Of a DNA stretch of 64,000 nt, positions 45,520 to 59,129 are shown piece by piece. The stretch covers positions 16,812,001 to 16,876,000 of the forward strand of contig NC_134129.1 of NCBI RefSeq assembly GCF_040939455.1, in the 5' to 3' direction. Made by a program: the position numbers and the translations under genes. The notes beneath the pieces are model-generated. The model worked only from the letters and a program-made list of their open reading frames with translations, was not told where the DNA came from and did not search any database. Source of the DNA: Microcebus murinus (lineage: Eukaryota > Chordata > Mammalia > Primates > Cheirogaleidae). How positions within the stretch are numbered: the stretch's first letter is position 1; every line of letters begins with the position of its first letter.

Positions 45520-45860
45520 ATCCATTAGGAATTGTTTTCAGCTGCATATAACAGAAAACCCAAATAACAAAGGCTTAAACAAGACTTATGGGTTTAGTTT
45601 TCTTTTCTATTATACGAAGTGCAGGGATAGGCAGTTTGTGGCTAGGATGCCAGCTTTCATTGTCATCAGGGATGTAAGCTCTTTCTATCTTTCTTCTCCT
45701 CCCTCCTTAGTGCATGGCTTCCATCATCACGGCTGCCTCATGATCCAAGAGGGCTGCTGGAGCGCCAACCATCAGGTTATGATTCCACGCAGGAAACAGG
45801 AAGAATGGGGAAAGGAGGGAAATGGGGGTTCTCCCAACGGTGACAACTCTTGAAACCCTA
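45520..45860 (+). mobile_element. Old interspersed repeat, family unassigned
   Basis: 'gttttcagctgcatataaca', 'aggcttaaacaagacttatg' and 'ggataggcagtttgtggc' resemble the element at 36515-37180. Confidence 0.45.
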
Positions 45861-46879
45861 TCCTACAACCTGTGCGTATTTCTCACTGGCCACTCTGGAA
45901 GAAGGAGACTTAGAGATACAGTCTCAGGGTGGTATTCCTAAGAAAGGGGAGAATGAGGTAGCAACTCTCAGTCTCTGCCCCAAAAGCAGATATGTTCTAA
46001 CGAGGACACTAATGAGCAAGCTTCTGTTTGTCCCACTCACTAACTCATAGCTGCAAAACTGAGACAGGACTCCAGTCTTGTGAATTCCAGCCTAGGAAAT
46101 TTACCCTCACAACGGAGAGCCCGCCTCCTAAAAGCAGCAGCCAATGTTGAATTCAGCTTCCTTTTAACCCCAGGAAAAGCCGGCAGAGTTTAGCAGAATG
46201 CACCAGCATCTCTGTTACACTGAGGCTTCCAGAGAGCCTGGTGCAGGAGAACTAGCTCATTCCAAAGGAAACATGCAACAGGCCAGCTCTCTGTGGGGAC
46301 TACCAGGGACAGCTCTGACACACACCCCTGGCAAATCGCACGGGCTGACTTTGAAGTTCCGTTGCATAACTCAACCCACGGAGCACGTAGACCACCAAAT
46401 CCATTCCAGAAGAACCTAATAATGCAGATATAAACAGGCCCTCCGAGCGAACAAGAATGCTTTCGTTCATAAAGTCAAACAGCCCCTGGAAACACGTCCT
46501 GAAGCTGGATTTTTCTCGAAATTTACGAGAGCAGTGGATTTGCGTGGTCGCATATATCAAATGAAAAGGGACAGTGCCGTGACATTTATGAGCCCCTCTC
46601 TCTTCAGTGTTATTGCTCCCTTAATATATGGTCGTGCGCACGCAGCACGGACTTGACTCATTTTTGGGGGAATATATCAAGCGTGCAAGAGGGAAAGCTT
46701 GCTGTAATTAACCCCGAGCATCTCTCTGTCATTGTAAGACAGGAAAAGACACTGATTTTTCGCAGATGTGTGTGTGCCCTTGTGCACGCTCAGAGGGTCT
46801 TCAGGCAGCCCTCGCCAGGCCCCTGCGTGCCCCACGGAAGGTTGTTTGTTTGCTCGTCTTTGCTCCCATGACATCGCGT
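45861..46879. other. Unassigned sequence, no gene seen
   Basis: No recognised exon. The 179-codon frame 46768-47307 runs through L2 and hAT sequence and is not a gene. Confidence 0.4.
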
Positions 46880-47304
46880 GTACTTTCCTCTCTGCCAACG
46901 CTTGTCCAATTTTCAGTCTGACCAACTCCTGTCTGTCCTTCAAAACCCTACTGAGTTGTCGCCTTTTTTTGAGAATCCTAAATTTCCTAGCACCCTCTCC
47001 CACCCGAACATCTTCCCTACTCTTTCTCCTGTCTCTCTCAGCTAGTTCTGTTGGCGTGATTATCACAATACCCTGGTACGTGTTTGCCTACCTAGCTCCC
47101 CTGCTGCAGTGTGAACTCGCCATGAGGGGCTGTGCCTCATTGATCCCTGTATCCGGCACGACTGACCCCCAACCCCCCGGGGTGTGGACCTGTACTGGTC
47201 CGTTGTCTGTTAGGAACTGGGATGGAGGGAACAGAGCAGGGGGCGAGTGGCGGGTGAGCGAGCCAAGCTTCGTCCTGTTTACAGCCGCTCCCCGTGGCTC
47301 GAAT

Positions 47305-47931
47305 TGATGCGGAAAATGTCGGGCGCCGGGACTCGGCCGATTGCCACCCCCCCATAGTTCCGCATCTCCGGGGGCCAGTGCTGCATGTGGCCGGTTAGAG
47401 GCACCCAGCCAGCCTGGACTCCCACATGTGGGAATGCCCCCAGGCCCACCTGCGGCTTCCTGTTTCCGGCCACGCTGCTTGCGTGATCCCGATTGGGTAA
47501 TTTTTGAATCCCACTGTTTTTGATCGGATGTTAAAGCTTGTTGCTGATTGGATGTTAAAGCTTGTTGCTGATTGGATGTTAAAGCTTGTTGCTGATTGGA
47601 TGTTAAAGCTTGTTGCTGATTGGATGTTAAAGCTTATTGCTGATTGGATGCTAAAGCTTGTTGCTGATTGGATGCTAAAGCCTGTTGCTGATTGGATGTT
47701 AAAGCTTGTAGTTGATTGGACGCTTCTTGAGCCCTACCAAGGGTATAAAAGCAGGGGTAGAAGGGCAGGAAGGGGAGAACATCGGAAGACACGAAGAGAG
47801 GTGGAATACTAGGTGTGCTGAGTCTGCCGTAGAAAAATAAAGGCTGTTCTCCGACTCTTCGTGTGCCACTCGGTTCTTCCCCGGTCAAGTGAATAAGAGC
47901 TGTAACGCTAGCTGTACACACTGCAGCAACA
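47305..47931 (+). mobile_element. Solo LTR, CCAAT-array type, second copy
   Basis: Starts TGATGCGGAAAA (compare TGATAGGGAAAA at 24952) and ends GCAGCAACA (compare GCCGGAACA). Duplications GAAT (47301-47304) and GCAT (47932-47935) differ by one base. About nine 24-bp units 'ttgctgattggatgttaaag' lie at 47530-47720. TATA box at 47744-47750, AATAAA at 47836-47841. The region around 47310-47500 is CpG-rich. Confidence 0.88.
47528..47722 (+). repeat. CCAAT-box tandem array in the second LTR
   Basis: 24-bp period, each unit with ATTGG and AAGCTT. The spacer differs from the 25-bp spacer of the array at 24995-25378, so the two arrays were expanded separately. The frames at 47504-47812 and 47634-47921 are products of the repeat. 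Confidence 0.88.
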
Positions 47932-48230
47932 GCATCACCACCGGAGCCCCGCCTCCTGCCAGATCCGCCTTGGCGTTACATTCCGCATCATGGTGAGTTG
48001 TGTGATTATTTCATTACATATTACAATGTAACAACAGAAATACAGTGCACAATAAATGCAATGTGCTTGAATCTTCCCCAAACTATCCCCTTCCTCCCAA
48101 CTCCCTATCCCCGATCCGTGGAAAAATTGTCTTCCATGAAACCGGTCCCGGGTGCCAAAAAGTTTGGGGACAGCTGTAGCACTAGGTACGTAGTAAGTGC
48201 TCACGAACGTAGTTGAATGTCGAAATGCAT

Positions 48231-48601
48231 CGAGTTGGACAGTAGCCCCCGTTAGCCACTGTATTTCCCTGAGCTTATGACTGTGTGTTACTGTTTTCCT
48301 CACTCAGATACTTTTGCTGTTTAAGAAATTGTGTTAAATCTTACAATGCTCGGGTTGCCCCATTCCCATGAGCCAAACATGGGTCCAAAGATGTAGCCTT
48401 TGATCAGGAAACCTAAAAAAATTCTTTATGAAAAAAGAATCTTCAGACTGAAAATTCTTTATGAAAAAAATTCTTTATAAAAAAATTCTTTATGGCTTTG
48501 AATTATCAGGCCAAATATGTCTTTGGGGTCTAAGGTTGTATGGCTAAAATGTGAGCAGACAGTAAGCCACACACTCAAGGACAGGAACCTGCCACAGCTG
48601 C
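48231..48601. other. Unassigned sequence
   Basis: Includes three near-copies of 'attctttatgaaaaaa' (48420-48495). No gene. Confidence 0.45.
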
Positions 48602-48615
48602 AAGAATCTACAAGT

Positions 48616-48934
48616 AGGCCGAGCGAGGTGGCTCACACCTGTAATCCTAGCTCTTGGGAGGCCGAGGCGGGCGGATTGCTCAAGGTCAGGAGTTCAAAAC
48701 CAGCCTGAGCAAGAGCGAGACCCCGTCTCTACTATAAAATAGAAAGAAATTAATTGGCCAACTAATATATGTAGAAAAAATTAGCCGGGCATAGTGGCGC
48801 ATGCCTGTAGTCCCAGCTACTTGGGAGGCTGAGGCAGGAGGATCACTTGAGCCCAAGAGTTGGAGGCTGCTGTGAGCTAGGCTGACGCCATGGCACTCTA
48901 GCCCAGGCAACAGAGTTGAGTCTCTGTCTCAAAA
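48616..48934 (+). mobile_element. Alu SINE with a 14-bp target duplication
   Basis: Begins with ggccgagcgaggtggctcac; AAGAATCTACAAGT at 48602-48615 and 48935-48948. Confidence 0.96.
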
Positions 48935-48949
48935 AAGAATCTACAAGTG

Positions 48950-49668
48950 GTTCCATAATGGTTCGAAGATGGTGGCTGTCTCTTGGTACCTTGGGGACCT
49001 CTTCCCCAAACATATTTTGGTTTAACTAATACTCAGAGAAAGGCCAGAGATACATGGCCAGGCTGATACACGACAATATACCTGTCTCTGTGACCCAGAT
49101 TTTCACAAATAAATTTAAGGCGCAAATAAGTGTGGCCAGGGGCTATGTGAGCAGGACTTTGCCCTAACTTGAAGACAAGCTGGCCCTTCCCCCAGACTTC
49201 CCATAAAGATACAACATTGTTCATCCCGGTATCTTCCAATTAGGTCTCTGGGCTTCGGGGTTCAGTTCAGCATGCCCATTGCATGTGCCCCTAGGTGCAT
49301 GGAACTGGTTATTCCTGGGTCATCTGGCCATGAAAAGGGTATGTAGGAAGCCCCCTAGACAGGAGCAGCATTCCTCACTTTGAATTTTGCACATTTTTGA
49401 GATACCCTCTGGTGTCAGGTTACACAGCAGATATCTAGATGGATCCAACTTCAACTGCCCTCTTCTTTAGCCAAAGGAACCTGTATGGGCGTTTTTACAA
49501 ATAGCCATCTGTCTAGTGGATGAAAATCTTAACATGTGGAAGTCCCTTAGGTGGCTGCCTAAGGAACTTAACTGATGTTGGCAGGCCTATTCACCAGAGC
49601 ATCTCAAATCTAGTATAGCAAAATATGCTTTTTCATGGGCATAGAGTCACGAGCTCCTATAGTAACTA
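48950..49668. other. Unassigned sequence, no gene seen
   Basis: No gene or repeat recognised. Confidence 0.4.
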
Positions 49669-49669
49669 C

Positions 49670-49890
49670 AGAGTGGTCAACAGCACTGGCTCGGGTGCTA
49701 GGCTGACTGATTTCAATCTGTGGCTTCACCACTTATTAGGTGTGACCTCAGGGCCTCTGTTTTCCAGTCTCGAAAATAGAAATAATAATCCTACCCCCTC
49801 ATTGTATTACTGTGAGAACTAAACACGTGTAAAGTTCTACAGCATCTCATACATAGTAAAGGCTGGATAAATGTTAGGTGTCATTATTAT
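49670..49890 (+). mobile_element. MIR SINE
   Basis: 'tggcttcaccacttattagg', 'tgtgacctcagggcctctg' and 'aaaggctggataaatgttag' follow MIR order. Confidence 0.85.
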
Positions 49891-49905
49891 TTCTAGTACT
49901 AATTC

Positions 49906-50062
49906 TAGATCTTTCTAGAAGGATTCTAGGCTCCTTCTAGATCTTTCTAGAAGGATTCTAGGCTCCTTCTAGATCTTTCTAGAAGGATTCCAGGCTCCTT
50001 CTAGAACTTTCTAGAAGGATCTAGTCTCCTTCTAGAACTTTCTAGAAGGATCTAGAAGTGTC
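49906..50062. repeat. Palindromic minisatellite
   Basis: About four and a half copies of a unit of roughly 34 bp, 'ccttctagatctttctagaagg' (in two halves) plus 'attctaggct'. Each unit is itself a near-palindrome built from TTCTAGAA-type words, so single strands can fold into hairpins. Confidence 0.93.
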
Positions 50063-50722
50063 TAATGTCCTCGAACTCATCTCAGTCTCACCTAGTCACC
50101 CAAGGAAGACGGCAACACAGATATGGAAGTAATTCAGAGAAGGTGCATGGGCGTATGTCATAGATCAAACGTAGAACAGCTGGAGTTGGAACACTAGCTG
50201 CACACACTGTGGTTAGTCTTGCAGAAGCTAAGATCATCGACGTGTTATGAAAGGACCCACAGCACTACTTTAAGAGTTCAGTTAGCCCTGATCAACCACA
50301 TTCTAATGACCTGGGCACCAAATGAGTCAGAAACACATGGACTGTATTTCCTTTGGAATACATACGGGTTTAAAAATTAAGGGGAAGGGGTGCTTGCCAA
50401 AATGCATTTCGTAATAATCACAGTAATAATGAGTGGCTCGCCAAGCCAGGGACATCAATGGATCATCTGCGAGGCTCGTTAAACCCACGAGGCAGCAGGT
50501 TGAAATACTCAGGAAATACTTAGAAAGTGATCAAAGAGTCTCTGTCCCATCGGCGCCTGAAAGTTGAAACATGAATAGATTTGGAAAGGAATAAAGAAGA
50601 TGTTTCTTAACTCTGGTGCAGAGCCTGGCCCTAAGAAAGAGAAAAAAGATAGGGTGAAAAGAGGTGAGAACTTTTGTTTCTCTGGACTGAATGCGAGATT
50701 GCTTAGTGAGAGAGTGGGTCCT
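50063..50722. other. Unassigned sequence
   Basis: No gene or repeat recognised. Confidence 0.4.
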
Positions 50723-50724
50723 AC

Positions 50725-50850
50725 TCCCAGATTTTCCTACTTAGCTGCTGGACCTTGGGCACACAACTCGTACAACCTGTCACATCCCAAGTCCTGTTTC
50801 CTCTATACAATGTCCCCCTTTCAGGTCCCTTGCCACTCTGAACATCAATA
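50725..50850 (+). mobile_element. Probable MIR fragment
   Basis: 'ggaccttgggcacacaactc' followed by 'tgtttcctctatacaatg' and 'gccactctgaacatc' is MIR-like. Confidence 0.55.
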
Positions 50851-51455
50851 GACCTTTCTCAGCAGAAAATAGGGATTTGCATTCTCTCACTGTCTCGTAA
50901 ACAAACATCGTATCCAAAGTAGAAATGACAAGTTAGTGATCTGAAGATTCAGAAGAGAAGAATGTTCAAGAAGAAAAAACTTCTGTGATGATAGAAAAAA
51001 ATCCCTGCCTTTGTGAATTGAATGCCTCATCAAGGAAAGCCGAAAAACTCACATTCAGTCTGGAGCATTTTAACAAGGCGGTTTTGCAGGTAACAGCATT
51101 TTTGGCTCATGAGCTTTGACAGGATCAGAGATACTAAAGTAAATCAGAGACGTTGCCAAATTCATATTTGACGGAATTCGAAATGTCTGGATGGAAAACA
51201 ATCAATATTCATCCCAAGCCAAATATCTCAATCAGAGAATACACTTCTGAGAAAGCAACAATAAATCTAAATGTTTATTGCTATCATTACTATTATAACT
51301 TTATCATTAAATCTTTTATTAGTTACGTTTTACAAATTTGCCCTTAAGATACTGGACCGATAGTTGCATTTGTCACCTGCTAGACCGTTGCTGGTGTCTC
51401 TTAAATGCACGCTGGCTGCACTAAATAGCTGCTCACTTTAAATGTGTAAGGTTGT
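50851..51455. other. Unassigned AT-rich sequence
   Basis: No gene or repeat recognised. Confidence 0.4.
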
Positions 51456-51457
51456 AG

Positions 51458-51775
51458 TGTGAAATGTCGGCTCTTTGCCGAAAAACAACCGGATACACTG
51501 AAAGCAAGGCAAGCACGGAAATGAGGCTTATTGAGGAGAGAAAGATAGGATTGTAGAGAAAGAGGAAGACAGAGGTTTACAGAGTGAGATACAGACACCA
51601 CAGATGTGGACTAACCCGTTGTCATAACAACAACAAAAAAAGACCTTGGTTATGGTCTGGGTCTTGCTTTATAGTGTCTGGATTGGGACCTCCCTGTGGT
51701 TCAGACGTCACCATGGAACCACTTTGATGGACAGTTGGGAGTCACATGACCTGAATCTTACTATGCATGTGGATT
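51458..51775 (-). mobile_element. Probable ERV LTR, ends approximate
   Basis: Read in reverse: a TATA-like box (actataaagc, about 51665-51674), then AATAAG in 'tcctcaataagcctcattt', giving a U3-R-U5-like layout. Limits and target duplication are unresolved. Confidence 0.5.
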
Positions 51776-51807
51776 TCCCATGAGCCTCTTTGAAAACCCA
51801 TTTGGTG

Positions 51808-52083
<276 letters not shown>

Positions 52084-52605
52084 AAAAAAAAAGAAGAAAA
52101 AGAAAGAGAGAGAGAGAGGAAAGAGAGAGAGAGAGGAAAGAGAGAGGAAAGAGGAGAGAGAGAGAGAGGAAAGAGGAGAGAGAGAGAGAGGAAAGAGGAG
52201 AGAGAGAGAGGAAAGAGGAGAGAGAGAGAGAGGAAAGAGGAGAGAGAGAGAGAGGAAAGAGGAGAGAGAGAGAGAGGAAAGAGGAGAGAGAGAGAGAGGA
52301 AAGAGGAGAGAGAGAGAGGAAAGAGGAGAGAGAGAGAGAGAGGAAAGAGGAGAGAGAGGGAGAGAGGAAAGAGGAGAGAGAGGGAAAGAGAGAGAGGGAG
52401 GAAAGAGAGAGAGGGAGGAAAGAGAGAGAGGGAGGAAAGAGAGAGAGAGGGGGGAGAGAGAGAAAGAGAGGAAAGAGAGGAAAGACAGAGAGAGAGGGAG
52501 GAAAGAGAGAGAGAGGGAGGAAAGAGAGAGAGGGGGAGGAAAGAGAGAGAGAGAGGAAAGAGAGAGAGGGGAGAGAGAGAGAGAGGGGAAAGAGAGGAAG
52601 AAAAG
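52084..52605 (+). repeat. Purine repeat grown from the Alu tail
   Basis: An A-rich start (aaaaaaaaagaagaaaaag) passes into about 500 bp of GAGAGAGAGGAAAGAG-type units. Being enclosed by the Alu target duplication, the array must have developed after insertion from the A tail. Long low-complexity frames on both strands (up to 244 codons) are artefacts. Confidence 0.95.
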
Positions 52606-52620
52606 AAAGCCCATTTGGTG

Positions 52621-54686
52621 GGGTGAACCGCAATGACACCCACTTTCATCCCCAGACCTGGAATCCCTCACCATCTACCTAACAAACTGATGGTAGATGA
52701 TTTCCTCTAGCACTTTCTTGTTTTCATCGCAGTTAATATATTTTTCCTATATCTGGATCCACGTCTTACCATGGATGCCGCTGTCCATGACTATGAAGGT
52801 TTTCCCCCTTGTAAAATTTTGAGATGGAAAAGCTGGCATTCTGCTTTCAATTCATTCACAAGAGTTGCAAAAAGGTCTTTTTCTTGAAAGAATCATAACC
52901 TAAATGAAACTGAATCACTCTACATAATTTATTTGAGGTTATTTTGTTTAAAGTTAAGAATGCTAGTATTCAAGATGATTCCAGAAAGATTTAAATTATG
53001 ATAAAAAAAACATCTCTACGATTCTGCTTTGTATTATTTTAATTTTTATAAGCATCCGCTAGCTAGAAAAGAACATAATGTTCTTCCTAAACTGATCGAG
53101 CTAATGCATTCATTCTCTGACTGTTCCTATGAACAGTGAATCCATTTATCTACTGAGCAGTTAGAAATTCGTATTGTTTTTGTACATAACGTTAACAGCT
53201 TTTACGATAATCAAAAGTTATTGCAATGTTCTAGTTTTGTAATTAATACATGTATGCGTATTCAAATAAATAATAGCATTTCAACATATAAAACACATAG
53301 AAGGATTTTTACTTCAAGTTACATCAAGAATGCTCATCTCTATTTAAAAGTGAGCATTCAAACGTTAATAAATTTGACTGACATGTTTTGTTTATAGTGT
53401 TGACTTTATTAAGATAATTAGATATAATGGCTGTGATTCTAACTTACCCAATCATGAAATCAATGAGCTTACACAAGTTCAGGGAGGCCAGAAATGATAT
53501 TAAAAGAAGCTCTCAGCTAGCAGGAAAGTGAGGGCTGACAGATATCAAAACTATAGGGCAGCTTTTGGGCAAAGCCAATCTGTGGTTCCTTCATGCAATT
53601 TTCACAGGGCTTCTCCTCCAAAGCCTCCTAAAGAGAATTTTTGTCCCCAACCTCTGGGCCTTCATTGCTCTAATCAGGGTGTGGGTGGAAAGCAACATGT
53701 AAAAGACTAAACCGCTTAGGTCTCTTTGCACGTGATAGGCCTAGACTTGAACTTGGAAGGCAGAGAAGTACAAGGTGAGCGAGATCAGCTGAGGTTGGAA
53801 AGAGACAAAGACTAGCAACTGGGGACAGAAACAGCTACTATAAAAATGCAACTCTAAGTAGAGAGATGCTTAAAGATGGTTTTTCAGAAATTTTGCTGTG
53901 TGTTGGAGGCAGAGTTTTCCGTTCGATGCCTCTTCAAAGAGACTTTCATAAATTTCCTTTCAAGTCTTTGATGTGAAATTCCTTTTCTTTCTAGATGAAT
54001 CACATTCTCCTTATTTTTGAGAACAAGAAGGTTAAGTCTTATTCAAAGGGCCAAGAAGAAAGGCAAAGCCATGCTTTCTTTGCGACGGCATTCATATTTA
54101 AATATATTTAAATACTACTGAGCTAGAAATGACAAATGGAAACATGTTTCAAGCACATTGAAAATCTTGCTTTTGACTCCATAATTCCATGTCTAACAAT
54201 CTGGAATAATTAGAAACGTGGGCAAAGATCTATGTGCCCAAGGATTCATTATATAGCATTATTTATAGGAGCAAAAACACTAGAAATCTCCAAAATGGAA
54301 ATAGTTCCAGAAATTATGTATAATCACGTGATGGAATATCATATATCTATTAAAATAATGTCTACAAAGAGCCTTTTATTGCTTTGGAAACATAATATTA
54401 TGTAAGGGTTGTTAACAGCATAAAATACTGTTTTATTTTTATATTGATGAGTATAAAATATATGTCTGACACAGGTGTTCACATCTTCCTGAGGGTTTTC
54501 CGAGCTAAAACAGTTTGGGCCAGGCTAATGAAATGGAACTTGGGTCGTCGATTGCTCGTTTGTCTGTTTTTCATAGCCCTTTGAAAACAATTTCCCCAGG
54601 GAGGAACATGGCCCTACTTGGGGACAAATACTATTTCAGATCGCTTCAAAATGCAGATGGAATGGCTTTCTGAAAAGGCAGGTTAC
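52621..54686. other. Unassigned AT-rich sequence, no gene seen
   Basis: About 2 kb of AT-rich DNA without Alus. No recognised exon; old LINE sequence may be hidden but I cannot support it. Confidence 0.4.
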
Positions 54687-54687
54687 A

Positions 54688-56198
<1,511 letters not shown>

Positions 56199-56455
56199 AG
56201 CATGATCTATGCTATGCTAGGAATGTGTCCCCCAAGTTGATGCCCAGATTAGCAGTGTTGGTAGGTGCGGCCTCTTGGGAGGTGTTGAAGACATGAGGGC
56301 TCTGCAGAGAATGCAGTCAGTATTAAAGGTACCATCTTGAAAGCAGAAACCAGGCCCTTGCTAGACACCAAACCTGCTGGAGCCTTGATTTTGGACTTCC
56401 CAGTCTCAAGTATCCTGGTATAGCAACACAAAACAAACCAAGACAATCCACATAC
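56199..56455 (+). mobile_element. MaLR-type LTR fragment
   Basis: 'ggtgcggcctcttgggaggtg', 'gaaaccaggcccttgctaga' and 'gccttgattttggacttccc' follow the layout of an old MaLR-type LTR. Subfamily not assigned. Confidence 0.6.
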
Positions 56456-58018
56456 AGGCACAAAATGTCATTGACAAATTATTTTTTTTATCAGTTTATT
56501 AAATTAGGCATTCCTTTGAGCAGAATATTAACGTCTTTGGTGGTATAGAATCCTTGAGTAATAATGGAATGTCAACTATTAAATCTGATTTTCATGAATT
56601 TGAACTGATTCTCTCTATATATTTTTCTAAATTTGTAAGGGCACCCTAAATGTAAAAAAAGTTCAAACGGGCAAAAGAAACAAAATTTTAGATTTTAAAA
56701 TAAAATGTAGCCAGTTATATCAAGAGTTAACATATATCTAAAAAAATGTTTAAGATCAATCAAAAACGAGGTAAAATAAAATAAAAATACGAAGTCTCCT
56801 TTTCAGTTCACTTGGAAGGAGTCTTTTTGTGCAGAAGTTTTTGAGTAATTACATTTCTAACTCACAGGATCTCCTAGATTTATTCATAGTAAATTCAGTG
56901 GACAACTTGGACAAGATGGGTTGGAATGGCCAACTTGTACGTGGATTTTCTTTCATCTCGACCATTCCTGAGACAGCAAACCTTTTTCCTCTTTCTCAGC
57001 ATACTCAGTGTGAAAACAATGAGGATGAACACCTTTATCATGATGCATTTCCACTTAATGAATGGCAAATATATTATCCCTTCATTATGATTTTCTTGAT
57101 AATATTTTCTTCTCTCTAGCTTACTTTATTGTAAGAATACAGTATATAATACATATCACAAAATACATATTAATCGACTATTTATGTTGGCAAGGCTTCC
57201 AGTCAACAGTAAGCTATTAGTGTTAAGTTTTGGGGGGAGTCAAAATTATATGCAGATTTTTGACTGCAGGGCGGGGACAGCACCCCAACCTCTGCACTGT
57301 TCAAGGTTCAATTATATTCCAATATATGCAACTACACTGTATCTCTCTGCATCCTGAAATCCATTCTAAAAGAAACAACAGACTGTGATGAATAATATGA
57401 CCTAGTGACTTCTGGCACTACTGCATGTTTAGTAACTCTCTGTTCATTTCTCATGTCTACTTGAAAAGCTGTGTTTTATGGCAACGAATCCCCCTTTCTT
57501 AAGCAGCTGAAAATATTGGGCAGTATGAGGATGAAAGGCTACAAAACTCATATTTGAAATGAAATGGTGTATTCCTCCAAATTTTTTAAAGTAACTTTTC
57601 ATTTTTGATTATAGACATACTACATTTTGTGGTTAAAAGATACCCAAAAATAAAAATAAGGGAAAAAGTCACAAGGCAGATACAGCCATTTTTAAACATT
57701 TCATAGTATGGTGTCTTAAAAGAAAGCCTGATTCTTGCCATCTCTGAAGGAGAGTCATAGCACTTTTACCAGACACCAAACTTGCCAGTTTCATTTTTGG
57801 TTGATCCAAAACATGCATGCAGTTCTTGAGCTAGCTATCTGTATTTTATTTTAAAATCCAAAATGGTATTATTCTTGCACATTTTAACTCTTTTTTAAGG
57901 TTTAGGGTATCCTTACAAATTTAGAAAAAATATAAAGCATCAGCATAAATTCATGAAAATCAGGTTTTAATAGTTGAAATGCATTAGTAATTTGGGATTT
58001 AATATCACCAAAGTTAAT
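56456..58018. other. Unassigned AT-rich, CpG-poor sequence
   Basis: The 96-codon frame at 56829-57119 has no recognised domain. Sequence near 57580-57660 looks LINE-like but is too diverged to call. Confidence 0.4.
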
Positions 58019-58019
58019 A

Positions 58020-58235
58020 ATACTCTGCTTATGCAGCCCACAGCCAAGGATTCTCTGCAACCACCAGCAGCTGGAAGAGGCAAAGAAGAATTCTCCCAAA
58101 GAGAGTTTAGAGGGAGCATAGATCTGCCAATACCCTTGATTTCAGACTTCTGGCCTCCAAGAACTGTTAAGAGAATAAATTTCTGGACCACCCATTTTGT
58201 GGTAATTTGTTATGGACACCTGACGAATGTTACTA
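58020..58235 (+). mobile_element. MLT1-type MaLR LTR, 3' part
   Basis: 'ctctgcaaccaccagcagctg', 'ccttgatttcagacttctgg' and 'gagaataaatttctgg' (poly(A) signal AATAAA) match MLT1/MaLR. The frame 57974-58267 is LTR sequence. Confidence 0.82.
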
Positions 58236-58267
58236 CTGTATGTGCACACAGTGTTGATCAATTTTAA

Positions 58268-58385
58268 TACCAATTTGCTGGTGAGTACATGTGGTCCTTG
58301 TTTTTCCATTCTTGGGATACTTCACTTAGTAGAATGGGCTCCAGCTCTATCCAGGATAATACAAGAGGTGCTACATCACCATTTT
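58268..58385 (-). mobile_element. L1 LINE 3' fragment
   Basis: 'tttttccattcttgggatac', 'ttcacttagtagaatgggct' and 'ccagctctatccaggataat' are the reverse complement of the L1 ORF2 end/3' region also found at 23017 and 41148. Confidence 0.85.
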
Positions 58386-59128
58386 TTTTAATTTTTTATT
58401 TTATTTTTTTTGTGTGTGTGGCTGAGTAGTTAGTTCTAAGAGAAGGCAAAAACCCAGAAGTAAAACCTCCTAATTTTTAAATGTGGGCAATTTTCAACAT
58501 TTTGAAACACTCAGCTTGCCAAGCAAAGCAAACATTCAGGTCAATTCTGGATCACTGGTACCGATTTGCCAATTTTCTGCCAAATATTTGCAAAGCCTTC
58601 CGTATGCTTAATAATTCATTAGTCCATTTCAAGTTCGATGCACATCCAAAAATCAGAGTTTTATTCTCCATGGAACCTATTCTAGAAAAAGGCTCAATAG
58701 ATTTCTGAACTCAGAAGGTAGGAAGCAGGAATAATATACTTACTACATCCATCATTGTTTAACATTAAAAGTGAGAAACATTTCCGGTCACCTGTTTGAT
58801 AAATTTAAGGATAGAAACACATCGATCTGTTCTTTTAAACTTAACATGCAGAATCTGGCCTGTTTGGACATCCACTGTCCCTTAAAGTTTGATCAGAAAA
58901 CACTGGCTTGAAGACCAATGACCCTGACAGAAGAAATGAGCCAGCAGTTCACATCAGCTGCCTCTTTTTTGACATTCCCAGAGAGCCTTGAATAACTGCC
59001 ATTAAAGTCATTCCTCTAGGCAGCTTTAATTTGCCATCTCCTCATTAGCATTTTTAGATTGCTGAGTCCTTTTGCTTGGATTTAAAAATATTTCTTAAGA
59101 GGAAATCATAACTAAGCTTCTCCATATT
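58386..59128. other. Unassigned sequence
   Basis: T-rich patch at 58383-58420. No gene seen. Confidence 0.4.
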
Positions 59129-59129
59129 G

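Larger units (their letters stand above)
47159..48176 (+). mobile_element. hAT-Charlie-like element split by an LTR
   Basis: Left piece 47159-47304 (gacccccaaccccccgggg, ggtccgttgtctgttaggaa), right piece 47936-48176 (cttccatgaaaccggtccc, gtttggggacagctg). These match, from memory, the two ends of a common mammalian non-autonomous hAT element. Removing the LTR and one 4-bp duplication makes the element continuous. Confidence 0.78.
46880..48230 (+). mobile_element. L2 LINE 3' end, outermost layer of a three-level nest
   Basis: Pieces at 46880-47158 (ccttcaaaaccctactgagt .. tcattgatccctgtatccgg) and 48177-48230 (tagcactaggtacgtagtaa) are the two parts of an L2 3' terminus, separated by the hAT element and the LTR. 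Confidence 0.75.

Noticed and set aside
46768..47307. 179-codon plus-strand frame
   Set aside because: It crosses an L2 3' end and a hAT element; no domain.
47504..47812. Plus-strand frame with repeated 'MLKLVADW'
   Set aside because: Product of the 24-bp LTR array (units are a multiple of three), not a protein.
24952..47931. The two LTRs as 5' and 3' ends of one 23-kb provirus
   Set aside because: Each has its own target duplication (ATCT; GCAT/GAAT), the arrays differ, and the DNA between them is Alus, L1, MIR and other unrelated sequence.
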